Assembly (NCBI GenBank): GCA_958295785.1 | Contig: OY282377.1 | Location: forward strand, 1,440,394-1,504,393 | DNA length: 64,000 nucleotides | Source of the DNA: an uncultured Latescibacterota bacterium | GTDB lineage: Bacteria > Latescibacterota > UBA2968 | Direction: 5' to 3' | In this document: in pieces, positions 9,737 through 19,337 of the stretch | Layout: each line of letters begins with the position of its first letter | Position numbering within the stretch: the stretch's first letter is position 1 | The notes under the pieces: generated by a model | The model's database searches: none | Seen by the model: the letters and a program-made list of their open reading frames with translations, nothing else | Told to the model about the DNA's origin: nothing | Made by a program: the position numbers and the translations under genes

Positions 9737-10835
9737 AATTATCAAAAAGGCGTACGCTCGGATTGGTTGAATACAGCACAACGTCAAGGAGAAAAAGAAA
9801 TCGTCATGCCCAAGGCAGAGATGTATGAATCATTGTTCGGTCAAATGAGTACAGCAGCGGGTGACAGTTTCATCAAAAAACTGGGGCCGTTCGTTGAGGC
9901 AAAGAGAAAGCCAAAATCATTTTCGCTTCGTCTGACGATGCACCCTGCCGAAGTTGCTCTTATTGATTATTTGAAGGGACTTTCCGGATATCAATCCGTT
10001 CCTGTCAATGCCGCTGTGGAATTTCTACGACATCGGGGTTATGTACAGGCAGAAACGGAAGAAATTGTCAAAATTCTTGTCGCAAGAGAATGCCTGACAA
10101 GTGATTCTAATGGGGATATCCGATTCATTCCGAACACAGAGATTGAACGCGATCTCTTGCGAAAAAAAATCGTTGAGATCAACCGGGAACTCTGCCGCCT
10201 TGAGGTAACGGATGATCCCGATTTTCTTTTTCAAGGGGCATCCATAGCCAATTTACAGGCACACCTCAACCTTCTTGAAGCACGCTTGAAAGAACAAATT
10301 GAAGAACAGATGAAAGAACTGGAGAATAGGGTTACTTCGCTTCACAACCTGATAGGAATAGTACGTGCGTCCACTGTCCCCCAAAATTGGGCAACTTCAA
10401 AGTTGAGCACGCATCTAACAGGCGTAGCGACTAAGCTTCGCCAAACTCAAGAGCCCCTACTAAAAACTTTACGCAAGGAGTTGAAACGGGTTGAGAAAGA
10501 ACTCGATCTCTCATCTAGTCCTAAAGATGTGCGGTGGGCTATTGTCCAGAAGGAAAAGAGGGGATCATTTTCTCGATCCTTTCAGAAGTTACAGGATCGT
10601 GTGACACGATTTGAAACGCGCGTGAAAGCACTCACTTTTTCGGAAGTACTAAACAGCCAACTTTGCTCAACTGATGCACTATGTGCAAAGGTATCCGAGA
10701 CAGAACCTGCTCTGATAAAGGCTTTAAGTCAATTGATTGATGAATTTCAAGAGCGATTTGCCACCGAATTCATGGGGCCCCTTGTTCGCGTCAAGCGAGT
10801 TTTCAAAGAAATTAGGAGCAGTACAATCCGATGTC
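9737..10835 (+). pseudogene. C-terminal fragment of a large coiled-coil protein, possibly the same ATPase system
   Basis: The frame is open right up to the edge of IS copy 2, so its 5' part is lost. It reads about 360 residues until the sequence changes to dehalogenase near 10835. Features seen: a conserved-looking block SFSLRLTMHPAEVALIDYL, a probable winged helix (NAAVEFLRHRGYVQAETEE), then long charged coiled-coil segments (ANLQAHLNLLEARLKEQIE). This organisation fits the C-terminal half of BrxC/PglY-like phage-resistance ATPases, an inference from layout only. It could be the missing continuation of the Walker B fragment at 2067-3370, separated by IS and CRISPR insertion. Confidence 0.5.
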
Positions 10836-11069
10836 CAAGGACCTCTCTATCGCCGCGCCGCGCAAATCCTAGGGCTGGAAGTGGGCGAGTGGATGATGGT
10901 CTCGGCCAATTCGTTTGACGTAGTGGGCGCCCGCGCGTGCGGTTTTCGCGGTGCATACATCAACCGCTATGACTTGCCCTATGAAGACTCGCCCTATCGC
11001 GCCGATATAACAATCGCAGATTTCACAGAACTGGCCGAGGCTATCGCATCATCCCCCGACTCCATCTGA
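10830..11069 (+). pseudogene. C-terminal fragment of haloacid dehalogenase type II
   Basis: Residues YRRAAQILGLEVGEWMMV, SANSFDVVGARACGFRGAYI and [13 protein letters not shown] match the C-terminal third of HAD-superfamily haloacid dehalogenases: the motif-IV loop and the final helix. The frame ends at TGA 11067. Everything before about residue 140 of a normal enzyme, including the nucleophile aspartate, is missing, replaced at about 10835 by the preceding defence-type fragment. It is a remnant of the original chromosome at the edge of the inserted region. Confidence 0.75.
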
Positions 11070-11257
11070 CAAAGAAACCCAATGTGTTGTTTATTCTCGC
11101 GGATGATTTGGGTTGGCGCGATACATCGGTGTATGGCAGCGCGTTTTGCGAAACGCCAAATATCGACGCCTTGGCCGAGCGCGGGATGAGGTTTGACAAT
11201 GCCTATGCCGCCAATCCCCTGTGTTCGCCGACGCGCGCGGGCATCCCAAACAGATGA
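11066..11257 (+). pseudogene. N-terminal fragment of a type I sulfatase
   Basis: The frame reads [20 protein letters not shown], then [14 protein letters not shown] and the sulfatase signature CSPTRAG whose cysteine is converted to formylglycine. It breaks after 60-odd residues (IPNR stop at 11255). Metal-binding DD and the formylglycine site are present but the rest of the roughly 450-aa enzyme is absent. It overlaps the end of the dehalogenase fragment by 4 bases, so the two were an operon before both were truncated. Confidence 0.8.
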
Positions 11258-11331
11258 TAATGAAAACACCCCCCGAAATTCATCATGGCCCAAAAGCGCA
11301 GATTTCCCGCCGTGAAAGAGGGCGAATCACT

Positions 11332-14300
11332 ATGGCTACCCATTCCGATCTCACCTTCATCACGAATGAAAGCGGGCAAAACCTCCTCGAGCGATTCAAG
11401 GTGTTGATCAAAGACACCGAGTTTTTTGACGTCCTTGTCGGCTACTTCTACACCAGCGGCTTCCACGCGCTCTATCATTCGCTGGAAAAAACGAACAAAA
11501 TCAGAATCCTCATCGGTATCAGCACCAATAGGCAGACGCTCAACCTGATTGAACAGGTGCGCCAGCCAGAGCTTCGGTTTTCTCATGCGGAGACAAAGGA
11601 GCAATTTTCCGACCTGCTTGTCGGAGAAATGGAAAACGCCGAAGACAGCGCAAAAGTCGAAGAAGGAGTGGCGAAGTTTCTGGCGTGGCTGAAAAGCGGA
11701 AAGCTAAAAATTAAAGCATATCCAACGGAAAATATCCACGCCAAGCTCTACATCATGTCTTTCGACGAGGGCGACCGCGATGTCGGTCGCGTTATCACCG
11801 GATCGAGCAACTTCACGCAGTCTGGCTTGGTAAATAATCTCGAGTTCAATGTAGAACTCAAGACGCGCTCGGATTACGACTTCGCCAAGCAGAAGTTTGA
11901 ATATCTCTGGGAAAATGCCGTTGATGTACAAGATAAATACATTGAGACCATTGAGAAAAATACATGGCTCAACAACACCATTACTCCTTGCGATCTCTAT
12001 CTCAAGTTTCTCTATGAATACTTCAAGGACGAACTCCTTCAAACCGATGAAGTGATCTCCAAAGACGTTCCAACGGGGTTTAAGCGGCTGGAATATCAGG
12101 AGCAGGCCGTCCTGAACGCAAAGAAAATTCTCGAAGAGTACGGCGGGGTCTTCATTTCGGATGTCGTGGGGCTTGGGAAAACTTATGTGTCCGCCATGCT
12201 GGCGAATCAACTAGACGGCAGGACGCTTGTGCTAGCACCCCCCGTGTTACTGGACCCAGCCAATCCCGGCTCTTGGCCCAATGTCTTTTCCGATTTCAAT
12301 TTACGCGCTGACTGCGAATCGCTCGGCAAGCTGGATCAACTGCTCGCACGCAAAGACACGGGAAAATACAAAAACGTATTTATAGACGAGGCGCACCGCT
12401 TTAGGACGGAAACGAATGTCACCTACGAAAAACTCGCCCAAATCTGCCGCGGCAAAAGAGTCGCCTTGATTACAGCGACCCCGCTCAACAACGCGCCGAA
12501 GGATATTTTAAGTCAGATCAAATTGTTTCAAAATGCAAAGAAGAGCACGGTCCCAAATGTGCCCGACCTCGAATCGTTCTTTGGAGATCTGGATCGGAAA
12601 ATCAAAAAATTAGACAGACAAAGCAACCGCATTGAATACATGCGAACCATCAAAGACAACGCGCTCACCATCCGCGAAAAGGTTCTGAAATACCTGATGG
12701 TGCGACGCACTAGAAAAGAGATCGAAACCCACTTTGCCGACGATCTGCACGAGCGGGGATTTCGGTTTCCAGAGGTGGCAGATCCCAAGCCCATATTCTA
12801 TCAACTCAACGAGAAAGAGAACAAAATTTTCAACGAGACTGTTGCGCTCATCGCGCAACAACTGAAATACGCCCGCTATATGCCCATGATCTATTACGAA
12901 GGCGTGGAGCAACCGGGCCAACTCGGAATACAATCCCAAAAGAACTTGAGTGGATTCATGAAAATTTTGCTCATCAAGCGGCTGGAAAGCAGCTTTCACG
13001 CCTTCCGCAACACAGTGGATCGTTTTGTTTCCAACCACGAACTGTTCTTTGAAGCACTGGTAAGGGGGAAGGTCTATGTCAGTAAAGACAACATCGGCAA
13101 AATTTTTGAACTCATGGACAAAGGTGATGATGAAGCTATTCGGGAACTCGTCGATAGCAATGGGGCAAAGGAATATCCGGCAGGGGATTTTAGCGACGAA
13201 CTGCAAGAGGACCTCGCGAGGGACCTGAAAATTCTCGAGAAGATACAGGGCTTGTGGCGCGGCGTAAAACGCGACCCGAAACTCCTCTCCTTTGTCGATC
13301 TTCTGTCAACCCGCTCTGTTTTAAAAAAAAATAAACTGATCGTCTTTACCGAGTCCCAAGAAACCGCGGACTACCTCGCCGAGTGCTTGGAGGACGAATT
13401 TCCCGGTGAAGTCATCGCCTTTACTGGTGCATCGAACGCGAGCACGCGGAAAAGCGTCATTGAAAACTTTGACGCCCGCTTTTCCAAAGACGAGTACAGA
13501 ATCCTCATTGCGACGGAGGTGTTGTCGGAAGGCGTGAATCTGCACCGCTCCAATGTCGTCATCAACTACGACATTCCGTGGAATCCCACGCGGCTCATGC
13601 AACGCGTCGGGCGCATCAACCGCGTGGATACGCAGTTTAAAAAAATTTATAGCTTCAACTTTTTTCCGACCGAGCAATCCAATGATCAGATAAAACTCGA
13701 GGAAGCCGCAGAGGCAAAGATACAGGCGTTCATTGCGCTTTTGGGGGCCGACGCCCGACTCTTGACCAAAGGCGAGGACATTGAGTCGCATGAGCTTTTC
13801 AACCGTCTTGTGTCGAAAGATATTATGACCGGGGAAGACGGGGAAGAGATCAGCGAATTGAAGTATTTGCAAGTCATCAGAGATATTCGCGATAAGGCCC
13901 CGGATTTGTTTGAGAAAGTGAAGCGTCTTCCCAAGAAAGCGCGGACCGCGAGAAAACAGGCCGATAGGGAAAATCAGTTGCTGACCTATTTCAGACAGGG
14001 AAAGCTGCAAAAGTTTTTTCTCGCCGGGCAAGGCGAGGCCAAAGAGATCGACTTTATGAGCGCGGCGCGGCGGCTGGAAGCCGATGCAAATGTGCCGCGC
14101 GAAAATCTACCGCCCGACTTCTACGATAAACTGGCGCAGAACAAACGGGCCTTCGCCGACGCGACGACCGAGGAAAATATCGCGTTCAGAGCACAGCGCG
14201 GCGGCAGAGACAGTACAAGAGATGTGATCAAAATCCTCAAGGCATTGAGAGATTTGCGGCAATACACCGAGGATCAGGAAGCGTATTTCAAACGGGTCGT

Positions 14301-14523
14301 GAATCGCTTTGAAGAAGGTGCTTTGCCCAAGCAGACGGCGAGTACTGTGCATCAGGTGCTGCGAGAAGAACTCAAAACCGGCAAGCCCAATCCGCTTAAA
14401 GTGCTGGCCCTGTTGAAAAACAATATCCCGGATGAATTGCTGGAAAGCCACATTGCCGAAAGTGCTGCCCACGCGGTCGGGCCGCGCGAAGTCATTTTAT
14501 CCAACTACATGGTGGGGGAATAA
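11332..14523 (+). CDS. PLD nuclease-superfamily 2 helicase fusion, defence type
   Basis: ATG 11332 gives 1063 aa (MATHSDLTFITNESG). Domain order: a phospholipase D-like nuclease domain (HxK near residues 136-138 in NIHAKLYIM, GSSNFTQSGL near 158, E in NNLEFNVEL), then an SF2/SNF2 helicase with Walker A DVVGLGKT near 278, DEAH box near 350, motif III ITATPLNN and motif VI QRVGRINR near 756, then a helical tail. Such proteins unwind or translocate on DNA and may cut it; single PLD motifs usually need dimerisation. Its stop TAA overlaps the ATG of the methyltransferase by one base, so the two are translationally coupled. Layout resembles restriction/DISARM-like defence, though no drmA/drmB partner is present. 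Confidence 0.88.
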   Translation: MATHSDLTFITNESGQNLLERFKVLIKDTEFFDVLVGYFYTSGFHALYHSLEKTNKIRILIGISTNRQTLNLIEQVRQPELRFSHAETKEQFSDLLVGEMENAEDSAKVEEGVAKFLAWLKSGKLKIKAYPTENIHAKLYIMSFDEGDRDVGRVITGSSNFTQSGLVNNLEFNVELKTRSDYDFAKQKFEYLWENAVDVQDKYIETIEKNTWLNNTITPCDLYLKFLYEYFKDELLQTDEVISKDVPTGFKRLEYQEQAVLNAKKILEEYGGVFISDVVGLGKTYVSAMLANQLDGRTLVLAPPVLLDPANPGSWPNVFSDFNLRADCESLGKLDQLLARKDTGKYKNVFIDEAHRFRTETNVTYEKLAQICRGKRVALITATPLNNAPKDILSQIKLFQNAKKSTVPNVPDLESFFGDLDRKIKKLDRQSNRIEYMRTIKDNALTIREKVLKYLMVRRTRKEIETHFADDLHERGFRFPEVADPKPIFYQLNEKENKIFNETVALIAQQLKYARYMPMIYYEGVEQPGQLGIQSQKNLSGFMKILLIKRLESSFHAFRNTVDRFVSNHELFFEALVRGKVYVSKDNIGKIFELMDKGDDEAIRELVDSNGAKEYPAGDFSDELQEDLARDLKILEKIQGLWRGVKRDPKLLSFVDLLSTRSVLKKNKLIVFTESQETADYLAECLEDEFPGEVIAFTGASNASTRKSVIENFDARFSKDEYRILIATEVLSEGVNLHRSNVVINYDIPWNPTRLMQRVGRINRVDTQFKKIYSFNFFPTEQSNDQIKLEEAAEAKIQAFIALLGADARLLTKGEDIESHELFNRLVSKDIMTGEDGEEISELKYLQVIRDIRDKAPDLFEKVKRLPKKARTARKQADRENQLLTYFRQGKLQKFFLAGQGEAKEIDFMSAARRLEADANVPRENLPPDFYDKLAQNKRAFADATTEENIAFRAQRGGRDSTRDVIKILKALRDLRQYTEDQEAYFKRVVNRFEEGALPKQTASTVHQVLREELKTGKPNPLKVLALLKNNIPDELLESHIAESAAHAVGPREVILSNYMVGE

Positions 14524-17500
14524 TGGACGAGATTGCCGCACAAAAATTGGTACAAAAAACGCTGGAAGCCCCGTTCGACAAAGATCGCTTTGTCTATTTG
14601 GTGAAAAATATCCTCAACCGCGTTGAAGATGCCCCTTTCACCTATCAGGGCAAGTCCATCTTTGCCGGCTTTGCCGATTCCATCAAACTTTGCGAGCGCG
14701 TCGGCAAATACCGCGATCCAAACGACTCGGACAAGCACATCGACATTCTCATCGTCCATTTGCAGAAAGGGACCTCGCTGGAACGCGCCCGGACGATGCA
14801 GAGGAACTATGTTGCAAAGTACCTCAACGGAAGTCGTGGCGATGTGTTAAGAGACGCGGCACTGGTGGCGTTTGTCGCGCCCAATTCCGATGACTGGCGT
14901 TTCTCCTTCGTCAAGATGGAGTACAGGTTCGACGAAACGGGCAAGATCAGGGAAGAACTTACGCCCGCCCGCCGTTGCTCGTTTCTGGTCGGTACAAACG
15001 AACACAGCCACACGGCGCAAAGTTGCCTCTTGCCAGTTTTGAGCGGCGATGAAGCCGACCCTACACTCAAAGACTTGGAAGACATTTTTAGCGTTGAGCG
15101 CGTCACCAAGGAATTTTTTGAAAAGTACCGCGACCTTTTTTTAGACCTCGAGGAAGCACTCGGCGCTATCGTCGAACGAGACGCCGAGGTCAAAGCCGAC
15201 TTCGAGGCAAAAGGGGTGAATACCGTTGACTTTGCCAAAAAGCTCTTGGGACAAATTGTCTTTCTGTATTTTTTGCAAAAGAAGGGCTGGTTTGGCGTGG
15301 CACGCGGCGGGGAATGGGGGGCTGGGTCCAAACACTTTTTGCGCGAGCTTTTTGAGAAAAAGCACGGCGACTACGACAATTTCTTTAACGATATTTTGGA
15401 GCCGCTTTTCTACGAAGCCCTGCGGCTGGAGCGCACCGACGATTACTACAGCCGCTTTAACTGCCGGATTCCGTTTCTGAACGGCGGCTTGTTCGATCCT
15501 TTGGGCGACTACGATTGGGTGAACACGGACATTTTGCTTCCCAATGAACTTTTTTCAAACACGTACCATACCAAAGAAGGCGACAGCGGCAACGGCGTTT
15601 TAGATATTTTTGACCGCTACAACTTCACTGTTAAAGAAGACGAGCCATTGGAAAAAGAGGTCGCTGTTGACCCGGAGATGCTCGGCAAGGTCTTTGAGAA
15701 TCTATTGGAGATCAAAGACCGCAAATCCCAAGGCACCTACTACACCCCGCGCGAGATCGTCCACTATATGTGTCGGGAAAGTTTGACCCACTACTTGGCG
15801 GCAGAACTCGATGGCAGGGTAAAAAAAGACGAAATTGAGACCCTGCTCAAATACGGCGAGGCCGTTGTGGAGAACGACAGCCGCGTGATCGGCGAAGGCC
15901 GCGAGACACAACGCTACGCCTTCAGACTTCCCCAAGATGTGCGCGAACACGCCGCTCTCATCGACGAGAAACTCGACACCCTCCGCGTTTGCGACCCGGC
16001 TGTTGGTTCTGGGGCGTTTGTCGTCGGCATGATGAATGAAGTCGTCAGGACGCGAAACGCGCTTGCGACGTACTTGGACGACGCCAAAGAACGCACGCCC
16101 TACCATTTCAAACGCCACGCCATTCAGAACTGCTTGTATGGCGTGGATATTGAGCCAAGTGCCGTGGAAATCGCCAAGCTCCGCCTGTGGCTTTCGCTAA
16201 TTGTCGATGAGGAAAAACGCGAGGCGATCCAGCCCTTGCCGAACTTGGATTACAAAATCGTTCGGGGCGACGCGCTTTTAGGCGTTGAGAAGAATCTTTT
16301 CAACAACCACTTTGTTAGAGAACTCGAAAGACTCAAGCCTTTGTACTTCAACGAAATTAGTGTCAGCAAAAAGGAGGGCTACAAAAAACAGATTGACGAC
16401 CTCATCGGCAAAATTACCAATGGACGTACAGAATTTGATTTTGAAGTGTACTTTTCAGAGGTTTTCCACAAAAAGAAAGGGTTTGACGTGGTGATCGGCA
16501 ATCCGCCGTACATTCAGTTGCAAAAAGACAGCGGCAAACTCAGGAGGCTCTACAAGGACGCTGGTTTCACCACTTTCACGACCACCGGCGACATCTACCA
16601 ACTGTTCTACGAAAAAGGTTGTCAACTGCTCACGCCACAGCGCGGCTTGATCGCTTATATCACGTCCAACAGTTGGCTAAAGGCGCAATACGGCAGATCC
16701 ACGCGCCGCTATTTCGTCGAGCAACACACGCCGTTGCAACTGTTGGAAATAGGTAAGGATGTTTTTGAAAATGCCATCGTTGACACCAACATTCTGATAG
16801 CGCGTAGCGGCAAAAGCGATGCGATCTGCAAGGCGGTGGATATGGATCGCCTGCCCGATAAAGCCTTCCCGCCGGAGGAGAATCTTTGGGGGCAGTTGCG
16901 TCCGCGAGAGGAGAGGCCGTGGAGTGCGCTGTCCGCCATTGAGCAGTCCATTATGGATAAGATGGAGGCCATTGGAACGCCGCTGAAAGAGTGGAATGTG
17001 TCTATCAATTATGGCATCAAGACAGGCTACAATGACGCCTTCATTATTGACGATGAGACCAAAGAGGCGTTGGTCGCCGCAGACCCGAACTCCGCCGACA
17101 TTATCAAGCCCGTGTTGCGCGGGCGAGACATTCAGCGATACCAAGCGCAATGGGCGGGACTGTGGCTGATTGATACACATAACGGATATGACGATGTTTC
17201 CGCCATCAACATTGAGGACTACCCGGCCATCAAAAATCACTTGGATAAGTTCTATCCGAACTTGGAAAAGCGGTATGACAAAGGCAAGACGCCCTACAAT
17301 CTACGCAACTGCGCTTATCACGAAGATTTTGAAAAAGAAAAGCTGGTTTGGATGGATCTGACAGAACACGGAAGATTTGCGTATGATGCGGAGGGAATGT
17401 TCTGCGTAAATACGGCTTTTATGATGTCTGGGCAAGCAATCAAGTACCTATGCGCGATACTTAACTCTCGGCTGATCACTTGGTTTATGGGGAACACGGC

Positions 17501-18059
17501 ACTCAATTCTGGCATGGGAGTAACTAGATGGATTCGCAGTTCGGTTGAAACCATCCCCATCCCCAAAATATCCGCCGATAGGGATGATCTCATCGCAACC
17601 ATTGTCGATTATATCATCTACCTCAAGAAGCAGTCCTCTACGGACAGCCTGATGGTCAAGTATTTTGAGCAAATAATCGACGGACTGGTTTATGAAATCT
17701 ACCTGACCGATGAACTGCATCGCGCTGGCAAGTACTTCTTCAAACCATTACGGGACGAGCAGTTGCCCTCTATTGAGGAAATCACCGGCGATAAAATGTC
17801 CGCACTCCGCGCCATCTTCGAGCGACTATTTGACAGAAAACGTCCCGTGCGGAAGAACCTTTTCTTTTTCGACAGTTTGGAGATCATCCGCACCATTGAG
17901 GGTAAAGAGGAACTGAAAGTCCAACATCGGCCCGAACGCGACCCCCTACTGGCATTAGCAGGCACGTTGACCTGCGATGTCACAGACATTGGCGAAAGAC
18001 ACGACGAGTATATCGGGCAAGCGTTGGTAAAAGAAATGCGAGGCGTTGATAATGAATGA
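14523..18059 (+). CDS. Eco57I-like adenine-N6 DNA methyltransferase (type IIG/BREX PglX-like architecture)
   Basis: 1178 aa. The N-terminal ~450 residues are a conserved helical region ending in the typical LGKVFENLLEIKDRKSQGTY. SAM-binding motif I is VCDPAVGSGAFVVG near 488, a family block follows (LYGVDIEPSAVEIAKLRLWL), and the catalytic NPPY is at about 660 in VVIGNPPYIQ, meaning N6-adenine methylation. The C-terminal ~400 residues form a target-recognition region (INYGIKTGYNDAFII). Some relatives carry their own nuclease; I see no certain PD-(D/E)xK motif. It is the second gene of the helicase operon and probably marks self DNA while the helicase-nuclease attacks unmarked DNA. A start codon for a PIN-domain gene overlaps its last codons. 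Confidence 0.88.
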   Translation: MDEIAAQKLVQKTLEAPFDKDRFVYLVKNILNRVEDAPFTYQGKSIFAGFADSIKLCERVGKYRDPNDSDKHIDILIVHLQKGTSLERARTMQRNYVAKYLNGSRGDVLRDAALVAFVAPNSDDWRFSFVKMEYRFDETGKIREELTPARRCSFLVGTNEHSHTAQSCLLPVLSGDEADPTLKDLEDIFSVERVTKEFFEKYRDLFLDLEEALGAIVERDAEVKADFEAKGVNTVDFAKKLLGQIVFLYFLQKKGWFGVARGGEWGAGSKHFLRELFEKKHGDYDNFFNDILEPLFYEALRLERTDDYYSRFNCRIPFLNGGLFDPLGDYDWVNTDILLPNELFSNTYHTKEGDSGNGVLDIFDRYNFTVKEDEPLEKEVAVDPEMLGKVFENLLEIKDRKSQGTYYTPREIVHYMCRESLTHYLAAELDGRVKKDEIETLLKYGEAVVENDSRVIGEGRETQRYAFRLPQDVREHAALIDEKLDTLRVCDPAVGSGAFVVGMMNEVVRTRNALATYLDDAKERTPYHFKRHAIQNCLYGVDIEPSAVEIAKLRLWLSLIVDEEKREAIQPLPNLDYKIVRGDALLGVEKNLFNNHFVRELERLKPLYFNEISVSKKEGYKKQIDDLIGKITNGRTEFDFEVYFSEVFHKKKGFDVVIGNPPYIQLQKDSGKLRRLYKDAGFTTFTTTGDIYQLFYEKGCQLLTPQRGLIAYITSNSWLKAQYGRSTRRYFVEQHTPLQLLEIGKDVFENAIVDTNILIARSGKSDAICKAVDMDRLPDKAFPPEENLWGQLRPREERPWSALSAIEQSIMDKMEAIGTPLKEWNVSINYGIKTGYNDAFIIDDETKEALVAADPNSADIIKPVLRGRDIQRYQAQWAGLWLIDTHNGYDDVSAINIEDYPAIKNHLDKFYPNLEKRYDKGKTPYNLRNCAYHEDFEKEKLVWMDLTEHGRFAYDAEGMFCVNTAFMMSGQAIKYLCAILNSRLITWFMGNTALNSGMGVTRWIRSSVETIPIPKISADRDDLIATIVDYIIYLKKQSSTDSLMVKYFEQIIDGLVYEIYLTDELHRAGKYFFKPLRDEQLPSIEEITGDKMSALRAIFERLFDRKRPVRKNLFFFDSLEIIRTIEGKEELKVQHRPERDPLLALAGTLTCDVTDIGERHDEYIGQALVKEMRGVDNE

Positions 18060-18111
18060 GGTATTTGTAGATACGTCGGGATGGGTCAACTTTTGGGAAT
18101 TATATACTTGA
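18052..18111 (+). pseudogene. N-terminal stub of a PIN-domain toxin
   Basis: ATG 18052 overlaps the end of the methyltransferase and reads MNEVFVDTSGWVNFWELYT, then TGA. VFVDTSGW is the first strand and catalytic aspartate of VapC-like PIN ribonucleases. The remaining ~110 residues are missing. It was probably a third gene of the operon before a deletion removed its body. Confidence 0.6.
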
Positions 18112-18137
18112 AAACCTAAATCTTCTTGTTAAAGTAA

Positions 18138-18323
18138 TCACGGGTTTTTGGTGTTGAATGCAAGCGCCCTCTGATTTTCGGCATGCCTGCCCCTAACATC
18201 TGGCGTTTCAAAACGTTTTCCTTCGAGTCTTTCAGGAACGGATAACATTTGCATGCGTGGATAAGATTTCCCGTTGACTTCCATATCGCCCGCCTGTGCC
18301 ATAAAATTGGAATAATTTACCAC
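18138..18323 (-). pseudogene. possible C-terminal scrap of a DNA methyltransferase
   Basis: A 61-residue frame reads MEVNGKSYPRMQMLSVPERL and then GKRFETPDV. This resembles the C-terminal end of some restriction-associated DNA methylases (pattern G-x-YPRMQ-x-x-x-V-x-x-x-L-x-G-KRF-x-TP). It has no ribosome-binding site or upstream domain. The region 18112-18437 otherwise holds no gene I can support. Confidence 0.3.
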
Positions 18324-18437
18324 TAACAGAAAAAAAAGAAAAACAAACTGAACTCGAGGCTAAAGTTCAACAGGTTTTACGATCCCCCTGACAAGGGCAT
18401 AGGCAAAGGGATTTGTCCCTACAAGAAAGGAATTGAT

Positions 18438-18998
18438 ATGCACATTCAAGACTTGATTCTACTTGCTATTGGAAGTGAGCCAGAAAAATTTCTACGGGGT
18501 AGAACGACCCTACAAAAAAAGCTCTATTTCCTTTCGGTCTTGAAAGATGTTGATCTGGGTTTTCGTCCACACTACTATGGGCCTTATAGTAGCTGGGTTG
18601 CGGAAAATCTGGATATTCTCGTGAGTTGTGGTTTCCTCAATGAAGTGACGGAGACTTTTTCATCAGACCAAAATCTCTTTGGTGAAATCCGTCGTCATAC
18701 CTATTTTCTCACTCCTCATGGCAACATCATCATGAATGACATCCGGAATGTGAAGGAATACCCAAGTTGGAATGAGGAACTTAAAAGAATAAATGAACAA
18801 CCCTTGGCGAATGATTTTAACAAACTCTCGATTGCCTCAAAGGTCCATTATATTATTAAGGTGAAAGAGAGTGCCACACCGGAACAGATTCGACAAACTG
18901 CACAAAAATATGGTTGGCAAATCTCCGATTCGGATATTGAAGAAGTATCTTCATTTCTTCAAGACCGTTCACTTATATCTGTCACAAATAAAGCTTGA
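18438..18998 (+). CDS. YwgA-like protein, 186 aa
   Basis: ATG 18438 follows AAGAAAGGAATTGAT. The N-terminal half has the pattern LILLAIG, RGRTTLQKKLYFL, HYYGPYSSWVAENLDILVS, typical of small YwgA/Panacea-like proteins often found near toxin or defence genes. The C-terminal part is a probable winged helix. There is no membrane segment. It sits 380 bases behind the helicase-methyltransferase operon and could be an accessory or a separate gene. A distant relative is at 33752-34183 beside the proteasome-like gene. Exact function unknown. Confidence 0.6.
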   Translation: MHIQDLILLAIGSEPEKFLRGRTTLQKKLYFLSVLKDVDLGFRPHYYGPYSSWVAENLDILVSCGFLNEVTETFSSDQNLFGEIRRHTYFLTPHGNIIMNDIRNVKEYPSWNEELKRINEQPLANDFNKLSIASKVHYIIKVKESATPEQIRQTAQKYGWQISDSDIEEVSSFLQDRSLISVTNKA

Positions 18999-19015
18999 CT
19001 TGCGCTCTATGTTAA

Positions 19016-19313
19016 TCCGCGCAATCCGTTTAATCCGCGATCCAGACAAATGTACAGAGGACGTGGATTGGGAATCACAGGTGGTGCGAAGCGTGCAGTG
19101 GGTAAGAAGGATGAAGCGGGTGTGGAGGGGGGGGGTTTTAATCCGTGCAATCCGCGTAATCCGCGCAAATCCGCGATTCAGACAACTGTGCAGATGACGT
19201 GGATTGGGGCATATAGGTGGTACAAAGGACATAGCGGAGGTGGAAGGGGTGGGAGGTAATCCGCGCAATCCGTGCAATCCGCGTAATCCGTTTAATCCGC
19301 GATTCAGACAACT
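19016..19313. repeat. AATCCG-rich short-repeat tract
   Basis: Variants of AATCCGCGCAATCCGTTTAA recur in three clusters (19016-19050, 19138-19180, 19257-19310), each followed by a GATTCAGACAA- or GATCCAGACAA-type end. The same phrases stand directly upstream of the WD40 genes (55440-55495 and 62470-62520). It is noncoding; the role is unknown. Confidence 0.6.
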
Positions 19314-19337
19314 GACCCCTTTTTTAGGAGACGCATC

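Noticed and set aside
11332-18059. Complete DISARM or BREX system
   Set aside because: No drmA, drmB/DUF1998, pglZ or brxL gene is present; only the two-gene module is supported.
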